The position numbers and the translations under genes are program-made. Under the pieces are notes generated by a model. The model was given only the letters and a program-made list of their open reading frames with translations, did no database searches and was not told the DNA's origin. A stretch of DNA of 64,000 nt from Methylophaga sp. OBS1 (GTDB taxonomy: Bacteria; Pseudomonadota; Gammaproteobacteria; Nitrosococcales; Methylophagaceae), in NCBI RefSeq assembly GCF_026319365.1, contig NZ_JAPDMS010000004.1:310001-374000 (forward strand), in the 5' to 3' direction. The first letter of the stretch is position 1. Each line of letters starts with the position of its first letter. This document shows positions 9,244 to 17,964 of the stretch, piece by piece.

Positions 9244-11142
9244 TTACTCACCCTGTTTGGCCTCCAGCGTTTCCCAGCGTTCATAAGCAGCTGCCAGTTC
9301 TGTTTCCAGTGCCGCAACCTGCTGCTGGACCTCAGTGATCCTGGCCGCGTCCTGCTGGTAAAAACCGGGATCGGACATCTGGTCGTTAAAAGCCTGTTGT
9401 CTGGCTTCCAGTTCTTCAATTTTGGCCGGCAGCGCTTTCAGATCCAGTTGCTCCTGATAGGTCAGCTTGGATTTCTTTTTCTGTGCGACGGGTTGTTCCG
9501 CCTGCTTTGTTTTGGCCGGTGCAGCCGTCGATTTTTGTTTCTGCGTCTGTTGCCACTGGCGCTGCCAGTCCTCATAGCCACCAACGTATTCGCGCAGGCC
9601 GCCATCTGGATCAAAAACGATACTGCTGGTGACGACATTATTCAGGAAAGCCCGGTCATGGCTGACCAGCAGCAGCGTGCCACTGTAATTCAGCAGTAAA
9701 TCTTCCAGCAATTCCAGGGTTTCGGCATCAAGATCGTTGGTCGGTTCGTCCATCACCAGCAAATTCGCTGGCTGGGTGAATAATTTCGCCAGCAGCAGAC
9801 GGTTACGTTCGCCGCCTGATAGAGCTTTAACCGGCGTTCTTGCCCGCTCAGGTGTGAACAGGAAGTCCTGCAGATAACCGATAATATGCTTACGGCTGCC
9901 GTTGATATCGACGTGGTCGCTGCCCTGCCCGACGTTCTGCACCACGCTCTCCTCTTCATCAAGCTGGCTGCGCAGTTGATCAAAAAAAGCAATCTCCAGA
10001 TTGGTCCCCAGTTTCACCTCACCTTTTTCCGGCGTCTGGCGTTTCAGCAGTATCGACAACAGTGTGCTTTTACCACAGCCATTGGGACCGATAATCCCGA
10101 TGCGGTCGCCGCGTTGAATGACCGTGCTGAAATCAGCAAACAGCATTTTGCCATCGTAGCTCTGACCAATATGTTCCGCCTCAATCACCAGCTTGCCACT
10201 ACGCTCGGCTTCCTGTAGCTGCATGCTGACACTGCCCTGACGCTCACGTCGCTGACTGCGTTCCTGACGCATTTTCTCCAGTGCCCTGACCCGGCCCTCA
10301 TTGCGGGTGCGCCGGGCTTTAATGCCCTGCCGGATCCAGACTTCTTCCTGAGCCAGTTTCTTGTCGAACTGGGCATTTTGTTCGGCTTCAGCCGCCAGCA
10401 TCTCTTCACGTTTTCTCAGGTAATTGTGATAGTCACCGGGAAAGCTGGCCAGCTGGCCCCGATCCAGTTGCACAATCCGGGTTGCCAGCGCCTGCAGGAA
10501 TGTTCGATCGTGAGTAATGAACAGCAGGGTACCGCCATAGTTTTTCAGAAACCCTTCCAGCCAGGTAATCGACTCAATATCCAGGTGGTTGGTGGGCTCA
10601 TCCAGCAGCAGAATATCCGGTTGTTTTACCAGCGCCTGTGCCAGCAGAACACGACGCTTTTTCCCGCCCGACAGGCTGTCAAAATCGGCATCCGGATCCA
10701 GCGACAAGCGTGAAATCACCGTCTCTACCCGCTGTTCCAATGACCAGCCATCAGCTGCTTCCAGTTTGTGCTGGGCCTTCTCCAGTTTGTTTAATAAGGC
10801 CTCACTGCTATCAGTCTGCAGCTCGTGCAGAAGATGGTGATACTCGACCAGCAGCGGTGTGACTTCCCCCAGCCCCGTGGCGACCACATCAAATACACTG
10901 CCGTGGGTGCCTATCGGAACTTCCTGTTCCAGCCGGGCAATTTTGATCGACTGACCACCGACAATTTCACCGCTGTCAGCTTTAATTTCACCCGCGATAA
11001 GCTTCATCAGGGTGGATTTCCCGGCCCCGTTACGGCCGACCAGACAGACCCGTTCCCCGCGATCGAGCTGAAAGTCGACCTTGTCCAGAAGATTGGGACC
11101 GCCATAGCTGACGGTGACTTGTTTTAATGACAAAAGTGCCAA
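9244..11142 (-). CDS. uup: ABC-F ATPase Uup
   Basis: 632 residues with two ATP-binding cassettes: Walker A GRNGAGKS near 36-43 and GPNGCGKS in the second half, with signatures LSGGKKRRVLL and LSGGERNRLLL. A basic inter-domain linker (RTRNEGRVRALEKMR) and a C-terminal coiled coil of about 90 residues identify Uup rather than EttA or YbiT. ABC-F proteins act on the ribosome; Uup is linked to ribosome function, transposon precise excision and branched DNA binding. The start is TTG, with GAGGAA seven bases upstream. It begins 3 bases after the yheS stop, so the two genes form an operon. Confidence 0.93.
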   Translation of the reverse strand: MALLSLKQVTVSYGGPNLLDKVDFQLDRGERVCLVGRNGAGKSTLMKLIAGEIKADSGEIVGGQSIKIARLEQEVPIGTHGSVFDVVATGLGEVTPLLVEYHHLLHELQTDSSEALLNKLEKAQHKLEAADGWSLEQRVETVISRLSLDPDADFDSLSGGKKRRVLLAQALVKQPDILLLDEPTNHLDIESITWLEGFLKNYGGTLLFITHDRTFLQALATRIVQLDRGQLASFPGDYHNYLRKREEMLAAEAEQNAQFDKKLAQEEVWIRQGIKARRTRNEGRVRALEKMRQERSQRRERQGSVSMQLQEAERSGKLVIEAEHIGQSYDGKMLFADFSTVIQRGDRIGIIGPNGCGKSTLLSILLKRQTPEKGEVKLGTNLEIAFFDQLRSQLDEEESVVQNVGQGSDHVDINGSRKHIIGYLQDFLFTPERARTPVKALSGGERNRLLLAKLFTQPANLLVMDEPTNDLDAETLELLEDLLLNYSGTLLLVSHDRAFLNNVVTSSIVFDPDGGLREYVGGYEDWQRQWQQTQKQKSTAAPAKTKQAEQPVAQKKKSKLTYQEQLDLKALPAKIEELEARQQAFNDQMSDPGFYQQDAARITEVQQQVAALETELAAAYERWETLEAKQGE

Positions 11143-11145
11143 AGT

Positions 11146-13035
11146 CTATTCCTCATCGGCTTCAGCCGATTCCAGTTGTTCGCTGGCTTGCAGCCAGTCA
11201 GTTTCGGTTTGTTCCAGGGCCGCTTTGAGATCCGCCTGTTGCGCCAGCAGCGTTTTTAACTTGTCTTTGCCGGCCTCGGAGTAGAGCGAGTTATCGGCCA
11301 GCTGCGTTTCCAGTTGGGTCAGAGAGTGAGTCAGTTTCTCCATCTCTTTTTCCGCAGATTTCAGCTTGTTTCGGATCGGCTGCAATTTCTGTCGGCGCGC
11401 AGCGGCCGCCTGACGATCCTGTTTTTTATTGGATGGCCCTTGTTCCGTCGGCTTTTTCTCCTGCCGCTCCTGCTCTTGCAGCCACTGACGATAATCATCC
11501 AAATCGCCATCAAAGGGTCGGGCCTGGCCGCCAGCCACCAGCAACAGGTCATCCGTCACTGTACGCAGAAGATGCCGGTCATGCGAGACGACCACCAGAG
11601 CACCTTCAAATTCCTGCAGCGCCACTGTCAGCGCCAGTCGCATCTCCAGGTCAAGGTGGTTGGTGGGCTCATCCAGCAGCAGCAAGGCGGGTTTTTGATA
11701 GACCAGAATAGCCAGTACCAGACGCGCTTTTTCACCACCGGAGAACGGCGCCACTTTTTCCAGCGCCTTGTCACCATGAAAACCGAAACCACCCAGAAAG
11801 TCGCGCAGCTCCTGCTCACTGGCACGTGGATCCAGCCGCTGCAAATGTCGCAGTGGACTGTCTTCCGGACGAAGTTGTTCCAGTTGATGCTGGGCAAAGT
11901 AACCTATGCGGATATCTTTGGCTTCACGGCGTTTACCTGCCAGTGGCGTCAGCACCCCGGCGATCAATTTTATTAGCGTCGATTTGCCCGCGCCGTTGGG
12001 GCCCAGTAAGCCCAGTCTGTCGCCCGGAGCCAGACTCAATTCAATATGCTCCAGCAGCGGCGTGTCATGATAGCCTACGGCCGCTTTGTCGAGGCTCAAC
12101 AGCGGTGTCGTCAACCGCGTGGGGGGCAGAAAGTTGAAATGAAACGGCGAGTCCACATGCGCTGGCGCTATCAGTTCCATTCGTTCCAGCGCTTTGACCC
12201 GGCTCTGCGCCTGGCGGGCTTTGGTTGCTTTAGCTTTGAACCGGGTCACGAAACTGCGCATATGCGCGATTTCCCGCTGTTGTTTCTGATAGGCAGATTG
12301 CTGATTGGCAAGATGCTCGGCGCGGGCCAGTTCGAAATCGGAATAATTGCCGGTGTAGAGCTTGATCCGCTCCAACTCGATATGGGCAACATGGGTGACG
12401 ACCCGATCCAGGAAGTCGCGATCATGGGAAATCACCAACAGGGTGCCGGGATAGGCGCGTAACCAGTCTTCCAGCCAGTAGACCGCTTCCAGGTCCAGAT
12501 GGTTGGTGGGTTCATCGAGTAGTAACAGATCCGATCGGCACATCAGCGCTTGCGCCAGGTTCAACCGCATGCGCCAGCCACCGGAAAAAGCGGTCACCGG
12601 CCAGTTTTCCTGACCGTTTTTAAAACCCAGCCCATGCATCAGCTTGCCGGCTCGGCTTTCAGCGGCATAGCCGTCGATACTCAGCAGTTTGTCATGCAGC
12701 TCGCTCTGACGGTGTCCATCGCCGGCTTCTTCCGCCACGGCGAGTTGTTGACGCAGGCGAGTCAGCTCGCTGTCGCCTTGCAGCACATAGTCAATCGCTG
12801 GCGTGTCGACTGCCGGTGTCTCCTGCGCCACATGTGCGATGACCCAGCTTTCGGGCAACGACACTTCGCCGCTGTCGGCGTGAAGCTCGTCGCGTAACAT
12901 CGCAAACAGGCTGGATTTGCCGGTCCCGTTGGCACCGGTCAGACCGATACGCTGTCCCGGATGAATAATCAGGTTGGCGGCTTCAAACAGCAACTTGCTG
13001 CCGCGACGCAGGGAAACCTGGCTGAATTTAATCAT
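11146..13035 (-). CDS. yheS: ABC-F ATPase YheS
   Basis: 629 residues with tandem cassettes: Walker A GANGTGKS at 34-41 and GPNGAGKS in the second half, and signatures FSGGWRMRLNLAQAL and FSGGEKARLVLA. The linker (FVTRFKAKATKARQAQSRVKALERM) is the ABC-F P-site tRNA interaction motif region. The C-terminus is a long coiled coil rich in Gln and Glu. Sequence style matches YheS, a ribosome-associated factor implicated in rescuing elongation on difficult nascent chains. It is the first gene of the yheS-uup operon. A promoter-like TACAAT followed by GCGCGCC lies upstream at 13146-13141. Confidence 0.92.
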   Translation of the reverse strand: MIKFSQVSLRRGSKLLFEAANLIIHPGQRIGLTGANGTGKSSLFAMLRDELHADSGEVSLPESWVIAHVAQETPAVDTPAIDYVLQGDSELTRLRQQLAVAEEAGDGHRQSELHDKLLSIDGYAAESRAGKLMHGLGFKNGQENWPVTAFSGGWRMRLNLAQALMCRSDLLLLDEPTNHLDLEAVYWLEDWLRAYPGTLLVISHDRDFLDRVVTHVAHIELERIKLYTGNYSDFELARAEHLANQQSAYQKQQREIAHMRSFVTRFKAKATKARQAQSRVKALERMELIAPAHVDSPFHFNFLPPTRLTTPLLSLDKAAVGYHDTPLLEHIELSLAPGDRLGLLGPNGAGKSTLIKLIAGVLTPLAGKRREAKDIRIGYFAQHQLEQLRPEDSPLRHLQRLDPRASEQELRDFLGGFGFHGDKALEKVAPFSGGEKARLVLAILVYQKPALLLLDEPTNHLDLEMRLALTVALQEFEGALVVVSHDRHLLRTVTDDLLLVAGGQARPFDGDLDDYRQWLQEQERQEKKPTEQGPSNKKQDRQAAAARRQKLQPIRNKLKSAEKEMEKLTHSLTQLETQLADNSLYSEAGKDKLKTLLAQQADLKAALEQTETDWLQASEQLESAEADEE

Positions 13036-13140
13036 GCCACTGCTCCCGGCTGGCCGAACAAGGGCGCAATGGCACCGTTACCGTCCCAGACGCGTGTTTC
13101 AGATGAAGAATGTAATCCACTGCTATTTATCATGGCGCGC

Positions 13141-13170
13141 ATTGTACCAAGCGCGCGTGACTGGGATCAG
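13141..13170 (-). promoter_or_regulatory. Putative yheS promoter with GC-rich discriminator
   Basis: On the minus strand TACAAT (13146-13141) is followed by GCGCGCC. CTGATC (13170-13165) is a possible weak -35 with an 18-base spacer. The promoter would overlap the end of ung, and transcription would give a leader of about 100 bases. Confidence 0.4.
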
Positions 13171-13865
13171 GATTTTGCTGCTTCAGGCTGCTCGGGGAGT
13201 TGCCAATCCACTGGTGTGAGTCCGTGGTCCCGCAGGTATTGATTCGCCTGACTGAAGTGACCACAACCGAGAAAGCCGCGATGTGCCGATAAAGGTGATG
13301 GGTGTGGCGCTTTGAGCACCAGATGACGGCTGCTATCGATCATGCTGCCTTTACGCTGGGCGTAACTGCCCCATAGCATAAAGACCACATTACGGCGCTG
13401 TTCATTAATGATTTCAATCACTTTATCAGTGAATTGTTCCCAGCCTTTGCCCTGATGCGCATTAGCTCTGGAATCCTCCACGGTCAGTACTGCATTGAGC
13501 AACAGCACGCCCTGCCTGGCCCAGCTTTCCAGATAGCCATGACTGACCGGGCGAATCCCCAAATCATTCTCCAATTCCTTGTAAATATTCATCAGTGAGG
13601 GCGGGATTTTTATTCCGGGTTGCACCGAAAAACACAGTCCATGCGCTTGCCCCGGCTGATGATAGGGATCCTGCCCCAGAATAACCACTTTGACGGCATC
13701 CAGCGGCGTCGCCTCAAGGGCATGGAACCAGTTGGATGAATGCGGATAGATAACTTTTTGCTTGTCTTTTTCGCCGCGCAGAAACTCTTTCAATGCCCGC
13801 ATATAAGGCGCATCAAATTCTTTTTGCAGCGGGGCCTGCCAACTGGGCGCACTCTCCAGAACCAT
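13167..13865 (-). CDS. ung: Uracil-DNA glycosylase, family 1
   Basis: 232 residues, normal for Ung. It removes uracil from DNA. The water-activating loop GQDPYH spans 64-69 with catalytic Asp66, and the DNA intercalation loop [18 protein letters not shown], containing the catalytic His, lies near the C-terminus. The RBS region GAGGAAAT precedes the ATG. It lies upstream of yheS on the same strand, about 130 bases apart. Confidence 0.97.
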   Translation of the reverse strand: MVLESAPSWQAPLQKEFDAPYMRALKEFLRGEKDKQKVIYPHSSNWFHALEATPLDAVKVVILGQDPYHQPGQAHGLCFSVQPGIKIPPSLMNIYKELENDLGIRPVSHGYLESWARQGVLLLNAVLTVEDSRANAHQGKGWEQFTDKVIEIINEQRRNVVFMLWGSYAQRKGSMIDSSRHLVLKAPHPSPLSAHRGFLGCGHFSQANQYLRDHGLTPVDWQLPEQPEAAKS

Positions 13866-14033
13866 TTTATTTCCTCAATTTAACCCGTCCCAGATGATAA
13901 CGAATTGCGCTTTTTTTTGCTGCCTGTCCGGCAAGCCGGGAAAACCACCCTGATAAAAGCGGGAGTGAGTCAGATATGAGACTGAATAGATGGCTGCTAA
14001 TCTCCTTGTGTTATTAGATAGGAGGACACACCT

Positions 14034-14519
14034 GTGAGTCGGTCACGCTTAACCCCAATGTTATTGATAATGCTATTGCTGATAGCAGCCTGCAGTGAAG
14101 ATGATTTTGACTTAACCAGCGACAGCACCGTCAATAATCCAAGTAATAAGGAAGAAATACCTCAGTGGCTGGAGTCGCATCATGAAGTCAATCCCGCCGA
14201 CTGGCTGATTATCCGAAGTCACGCTGCACTCGCTGGCGAAGTCACCAGTCAGTCTCACCGGGTCAACCTGCTCAACGAGGCCTCAGACCACTTCCGCGAG
14301 AGCCCGCGGATGATTGCCAATCGTGCAGTGCAATTGGAGGACATGCTGCTGGAAATCGGCATTGAAGAGAGCGCGGTCAGCCTGATTGATAATTTCACGC
14401 ACCTCCCGACTGAAGGTACTCCACATAATTTTTCGGCCTACTGCCAGTATTATTTTAATATCCGCGCCAAGGGCTATCCGCAAGGCTATGCATTGACAGA
14501 ATTATCCAAGCTCAAATAA
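14034..14519 (+). CDS. Small predicted lipoprotein, family not recognised
   Basis: 161 residues from a GTG start preceded by TAGGAGG at an 8-base spacing. The N-terminus has a hydrophobic stretch ending in a lipobox Ile17-Ala-Ala-Cys20, with Ser at +2, predicting outer membrane sorting. The mature part is acidic at first (EDDFDLTSD), then helical, with two cysteine-free segments and a single C-terminal Cys in FSAYCQYYF. No family was recognised. The stop codon overlaps the terminator of the convergent cpxP-like gene. Confidence 0.7.
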   Translation: MSRSRLTPMLLIMLLLIAACSEDDFDLTSDSTVNNPSNKEEIPQWLESHHEVNPADWLIIRSHAALAGEVTSQSHRVNLLNEASDHFRESPRMIANRAVQLEDMLLEIGIEESAVSLIDNFTHLPTEGTPHNFSAYCQYYFNIRAKGYPQGYALTELSKLK

Positions 14520-14570
14520 AAAAACACGGTGCCCTCTGTGCGGGAAAGGAGAGGATCAAGGGCACCGTGT
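14514..14570 (-). terminator. Intrinsic terminator of the cpxP-like gene
   Basis: Read on the minus strand, a perfect 12-bp stem (ACACGGTGCCCT at 14570-14559 with AGGGCACCGTGT at 14535-14524), a 23-nt loop and a T-rich tail from 14523 downward. The tail runs into the stop codon of the convergent lipoprotein gene. On the plus strand there is no T-run, so termination should be one-directional. Confidence 0.85.
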
Positions 14571-14587
14571 CTGAACTCAACGACGTT

Positions 14588-15040
14588 TTACTTGCCGTGT
14601 TTTTCCCTCATTTTTTGCAGCTTAGCTTCCATTAACTGCTGCTGCTCTGCTGTCAGCAGGTTGTAAACTTGATGATGGAAACGGGCCCGTTCCATCGCTG
14701 ACTGTTTTTTCATTGCCATCGACTCATCAACCAGTTTTTCCAGTTCAGCTTCATTGAGGTTGTCGGCACGGGTCAGCGCATAAATGGCTTTTTTGTTGTC
14801 CCAATAGGCTTGCTTATTCGCTTTGCGGTCAGCATGGCGTTTTTCCATCAACGCCTTGATTTGGGATTTCTGCGTCTCATTCAAATCGATATCCCTAAGG
14901 TAAAACGGCACGTCACCGGCTTTTTTGTGTTTCATGTGGTATTTGTGACCATCGCATTGTTTTTTGTCATGGTCACCGGCATGGGCGACTGAAACCAGTG
15001 GCAGCAGGCATAAAGCGATTAGCAGTTTTTTCATATTCAA
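14588..15040 (-). CDS. CpxP/Spy-family periplasmic protein
   Basis: 150 residues. The N-terminus is a signal peptide (MNMKKLLIALCLLPLVSVAHA) and the mature start is rich in His, Lys and Asp (GDHDKKQCDGHKYHMKHKK), which could bind metal. Two LTxxQ-type motifs are present: LNETQKSQIKALM near residue 55 and LTAEQQQLMEAKL near the end, each starting a long helix as in Spy/CpxP. The family acts as a periplasmic chaperone and negative regulator of CpxA. It is divergent from cpxRA with CpxR-type boxes in between, which supports a CpxP role. Whether it is a true CpxP or Spy cannot be separated by eye. Confidence 0.85.
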   Translation of the reverse strand: MNMKKLLIALCLLPLVSVAHAGDHDKKQCDGHKYHMKHKKAGDVPFYLRDIDLNETQKSQIKALMEKRHADRKANKQAYWDNKKAIYALTRADNLNEAELEKLVDESMAMKKQSAMERARFHHQVYNLLTAEQQQLMEAKLQKMREKHGK

Positions 15041-15111
15041 TCTCCGTTTAAAAATAAAAGCGCCCTTAGCGGACGTGTGCAGAACACGCCGCCAGTATCA
15101 TGCAGATAGAG

Positions 15112-15147
15112 GTAAAGAAACGTTAGAGGGAGGTAAAAATAAGTAAA
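15112..15147. promoter_or_regulatory. CpxR-type box cluster between cpxP-like gene and cpxRA
   Basis: GTAAA (15133-15137), five bases, GTAAA (15143-15147) is an exact match to the published CpxR consensus GTAAA-N5-GTAAA. A third GTAAA lies at 15112-15116, 21 bases (two helical turns) from the second. For the cpxP-like gene, a possible -10 GATACT at 15099-15094 would place these boxes about 25-60 bases upstream of its transcript start, an activator position; that placement is inference. Confidence 0.7.
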
Positions 15148-15220
15148 GATGCGTCCTGCAGTCTGGTTGCTGCCCCACTGAATCGCTATGATTGGCACAT
15201 TATCAAAAAGAGAGTGTTCA

Positions 15221-15904
15221 GTGGCCTCTGTACTTATAATTGACGACGATGTGGAGCTGGCAGAACTGTTTGAAGATTACCTGCAGCAGGAACAGTTTTC
15301 AGTTGAAACCCGTTTCAATGGTCATGACGGACTGACAGCAGCCTTATCAGGTCGTTTTGAGCTTATCATCCTGGACATGATGTTGCCCGATATCAAAGGC
15401 ACTGAGGTGCTGCGGCAAATCCGTCAGCAGAGTCTGATTCCAGTGTTGATGTTCACCGCCAAGGGAGATGATATCGACCGTATCATCGGCCTTGAATCCG
15501 GTGCCGATGATTACGTGCCTAAACCCTGCACGCCCAGAGAACTGGTCGCGCGGATTCGTGCCATCCTGCGTCGCACTGAACAGTCAAACAGACAGGAACA
15601 ACTCCAGCTCAGTATTGGCCCGCTGACCATTTTATCTGAGAGTCGTCAGGCATATTGGTTAAATAACGTACTGGATTTAACCAGCACCGAGTTCAATCTG
15701 CTGGAAGTGCTGGCACGTGAAGCGGGTCATGTCGTCAGTAAACAGGCCCTGTCTCAGCAAGCGCTGGGGCGTCCGCTGGCACGCTTTGACCGTAGCATTG
15801 ATGTCCATATGAGCAGTATCCGTCAAAAACTGGGCCAGCATGCTGACGGCCACTACCTGATTCAAACTATCCGTGGGCAAGGCTATCAATTGATCAAGGA
15901 ATGA
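15221..15904 (+). CDS. cpxR: Response regulator, CpxR type (OmpR family)
   Basis: 227 residues from GTG at 15221. An upstream in-frame ATG at 15188 would add 11 residues before the receiver domain (ASVLIIDDD) and is less likely. The receiver has acidic residues at 8-10, the phosphoacceptor Asp52 in ILDMMLPD and Lys in PKPCTPREL. A winged-helix DNA-binding domain follows (TSTEFNLLEVLAREAGHVVS and the FDRSIDVHMSSIRQKLG recognition region, close to E. coli CpxR). It responds to envelope stress relayed by the downstream kinase. The stop overlaps the kinase ATG in an ATGA, implying translational coupling. Confidence 0.92.
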   Translation: MASVLIIDDDVELAELFEDYLQQEQFSVETRFNGHDGLTAALSGRFELIILDMMLPDIKGTEVLRQIRQQSLIPVLMFTAKGDDIDRIIGLESGADDYVPKPCTPRELVARIRAILRRTEQSNRQEQLQLSIGPLTILSESRQAYWLNNVLDLTSTEFNLLEVLAREAGHVVSKQALSQQALGRPLARFDRSIDVHMSSIRQKLGQHADGHYLIQTIRGQGYQLIKE

Positions 15905-17259
15905 GTATGGGCCGTTTGTTCTGGAAGTTCTTTTTCTCGTTTTGGTTGACACTGCTGGCTGCAGCGATCAGTACCGGCAGTTTTGTCTGGCTCAAGCACG
16001 CCACTGATGACGATCCCTTATCACGTGAAGAGCGTCTGATTGACTTCCGTGGCATTCCCTACGTTCAGGTTGCCGCCGATATTGGCCGCAGTCAGGGCGT
16101 CAACGCCCTCGCGAGCTTTTTGAAACAAACGCAACAGGACGGGCTGATACCATTGCTGGCGGTCAACATCGACAATGAGGACTTGCTGGGCCGACCAATT
16201 GATATGTCTGCGCTATCTCAGGCCAGACAGTTGCTTGCCAAAGGCAAAGATCGCATTATTGACCAGGTCCGGCTCGATGGTGAGAACTGGCTGCTCTACG
16301 CCCCTTTGGCAGAACCTGAAAAAGCGCCCGGACCACTGTTCAAGAAAAGCTGGGTGCTGAAACATCTCCCCTTACTCCTGATTATCAGCTCTGCTGTCAT
16401 TGCCAGTCTGCTGTTCAGTGCCTTACTGGCCTGGTATTTCACCCGCCCTATCAGTTCACTTAAACGGGCATTTCAATCTGTCGCCGACGGTAACCTCGAT
16501 ACCCGTGTGGGAGCGGGTATGAAAAACCGTCGTGATGAATTGGCAGAATTGGGCCAGAATTTTGATTTCATGACTTCACAAATCAGTAGTCTGGTGAACG
16601 GCCAGCGTCAGTTGTTGCATGATGTCTCTCACGAACTCCGCTCACCGTTAGCACGAATGCAAGCTGCTATCGGCATTGCTCAGCAACAACCGGAAAAAGT
16701 CACCACTACGCTCAGCCGCCTGGAAAAGGAAGCGCAGAGAATGAGTGAGTTAGTGGGTGAACTGTTACTTTTGTCGAGAATGGAGACCGGTGTTATTCAG
16801 AACCAGCCGACAGAGATCGATATCCATCTTCTGCTCGATGAAATTATCGCCGATGCCCGTTTTGAAGCTGAAGCCAAATCCGTACAGATACGCTATCAAC
16901 ACAACGGTCCTGCCAATTTGCACGGTCAACAGGAACTGTTACACCGGGCCATCGAAAATGTGCTTCGGAACGCCATCAAATTCAGTGATGCCGGTGGCCA
17001 TATCAGTGTGATTGCCGGTCTGGCTGGCAGTAGTAATAAACATTTCGAGATCACGATTGAAGACGAAGGTCCGGGCGTCAATGACACAGATTTGGATAAG
17101 CTGTTCCGACCGTTTTTCCGTGGAGATCCTCAACGGCGTGATGGCATCGGGCTGGGACTGACAATTGCCCAGCGTGCCGTGGCTGCGCATGGGGGGCAGA
17201 TAGAAGCTGAAAACCGGCCAGAGGGTGGCCTGCGTTTATGTATCAAACTGCCGCTATGA
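15901..17259 (+). CDS. cpxA: Sensor histidine kinase, CpxA type
   Basis: 452 residues. First membrane span about 8-28, a periplasmic sensing region of about 125 residues, second span about 155-180, a HAMP domain (FTRPISSLKRAFQSVADGNLDTRV), an H-box HDVSHELRSPLARMQ with the phospho-accepting His, an N-box (ENVLRNAIKFS) and G-boxes (EDEGPGV, GIGLGLTIAQRA). It phosphorylates CpxR in response to envelope protein misfolding. The start overlaps the cpxR stop. The periplasmic domain is shorter or more divergent than the kinase core and could sense something other than E. coli CpxA does. Confidence 0.9.
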   Translation: MSMGRLFWKFFFSFWLTLLAAAISTGSFVWLKHATDDDPLSREERLIDFRGIPYVQVAADIGRSQGVNALASFLKQTQQDGLIPLLAVNIDNEDLLGRPIDMSALSQARQLLAKGKDRIIDQVRLDGENWLLYAPLAEPEKAPGPLFKKSWVLKHLPLLLIISSAVIASLLFSALLAWYFTRPISSLKRAFQSVADGNLDTRVGAGMKNRRDELAELGQNFDFMTSQISSLVNGQRQLLHDVSHELRSPLARMQAAIGIAQQQPEKVTTTLSRLEKEAQRMSELVGELLLLSRMETGVIQNQPTEIDIHLLLDEIIADARFEAEAKSVQIRYQHNGPANLHGQQELLHRAIENVLRNAIKFSDAGGHISVIAGLAGSSNKHFEITIEDEGPGVNDTDLDKLFRPFFRGDPQRRDGIGLGLTIAQRAVAAHGGQIEAENRPEGGLRLCIKLPL

Positions 17260-17312
17260 ACACTGGTTTACTGACCTTCAGCGAGGCTGAATAAAAAAAC
17301 TCAAAAAAATAC

Positions 17313-17341
17313 TTGAAAAGCTAAATACAAATCATTATTAT
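17313..17341 (+). promoter_or_regulatory. Sigma70 promoter with partial Fur-box match before candidate sRNA
   Basis: TTGAAA (17313-17318), 17-base spacer, TATTAT (17336-17341). Within it, 17321-17339 matches the 19-base Fur consensus at 12 positions, with nine of ten in the right half (AATCATTATT). It starts 54 bases after the cpxA stop and points at a terminator-ended segment with no reading frame. Confidence 0.55.
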
Positions 17342-17347
17342 TTATAA

Positions 17348-17450
17348 CCGATGGAGCGAAGATGCCTTGCCAGGCTCGCGCATTGACTCTCCCTCTCTCT
17401 TAAATCTGAAAACCGAGTTTTGCCGGCCTCCTCCAGGCCGGCTTTTTTTT
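17348..17450 (+). ncRNA. Candidate Hfq-type small RNA, possibly iron-regulated
   Basis: A predicted transcript of about 100 bases from the promoter at 17313-17341 to the terminator at 17422-17450. No credible protein is encoded. It has a short 5' hairpin (GCCT-TGCC-AGGC, 17364-17375), a single-stranded C/U-rich segment CTCTCCCTCTCTCTT (17387-17401) complementary to purine-rich ribosome-binding sites, an A/U-rich stretch and then the terminator. Size, Fur-like promoter and anti-RBS seed resemble the RyhB/PrrF group in layout; no sequence homology to either was recognised. The alternative is that this is just the cpxA 3' UTR with its terminator. Confidence 0.5.
17422..17450 (+). terminator. Strong intrinsic terminator (candidate sRNA / cpxRA)
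   Basis: Perfect 8-bp GC-rich stem GCCGGCCT (17422-17429) with AGGCCGGC (17435-17442), 5-nt loop, eight T's (17443-17450). Confidence 0.92.
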
Positions 17451-17532
17451 CAGAGATTCCCCCTCACTGCTGAATTTTTGTACAAGTTTGCTTACAATGT
17501 CGCCCTGTCGAAGCTGAACTGTTGTAGCGAAC

Positions 17533-17928
17533 ATGCCTGACAAACTTGATAAAAGCGACTCTCAGTGGCGAGAACAGCTAACTGAAGAACAGTATTTCGT
17601 GACCCGCCAAGCCGGAACCGAACCGCCTTTTTCCGGCGCTTATGTCGACAAGCAGGACGACGGCACTTACCGTTGCGTCTGTTGCCATCAGCCACTGTTT
17701 AACTCCGAAACCAAATTCGATTCCGGTTGTGGCTGGCCCAGTTTTTATGCCCAGGTCGATGTGGATGCCGTGACTCATCATGCCGATTACAGTCATGGAA
17801 TGGATCGTACCGAGGTAAGATGTCAGCACTGCGATGCCCACCTCGGGCATGTATTTGACGACGGACCGGCGCCGACCGGCCTGCGTTACTGTATTAATTC
17901 GGTAGCACTCGATTTTGATGCAGATTGA
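17533..17928 (+). CDS. msrB: Peptide-methionine (R)-S-oxide reductase MsrB
   Basis: 131 residues, typical for MsrB. It reduces methionine R-sulfoxide in proteins. Two zinc CxxC pairs are present (CVCCHQPLF and [10 protein letters not shown]), as are the GCGWPSFY motif and the resolving/catalytic region RYCINS with catalytic Cys120. No msrA is fused or adjacent. A TACAAT at 17493-17498 followed by GTCGCC is a possible -10 with a weak -35. Confidence 0.96.
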   Translation: MPDKLDKSDSQWREQLTEEQYFVTRQAGTEPPFSGAYVDKQDDGTYRCVCCHQPLFNSETKFDSGCGWPSFYAQVDVDAVTHHADYSHGMDRTEVRCQHCDAHLGHVFDDGPAPTGLRYCINSVALDFDAD

Positions 17929-17964
17929 ACTTGCCCTGTCGGCCGCTTTTGGCGAGTCTGTTGA

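Noticed and set aside
17321..17339. Treating the Fur-like box as a firm Fur site
   Set aside because: Only 12 of 19 consensus positions match, and the left half matches just three of nine; kept as a hypothesis only.
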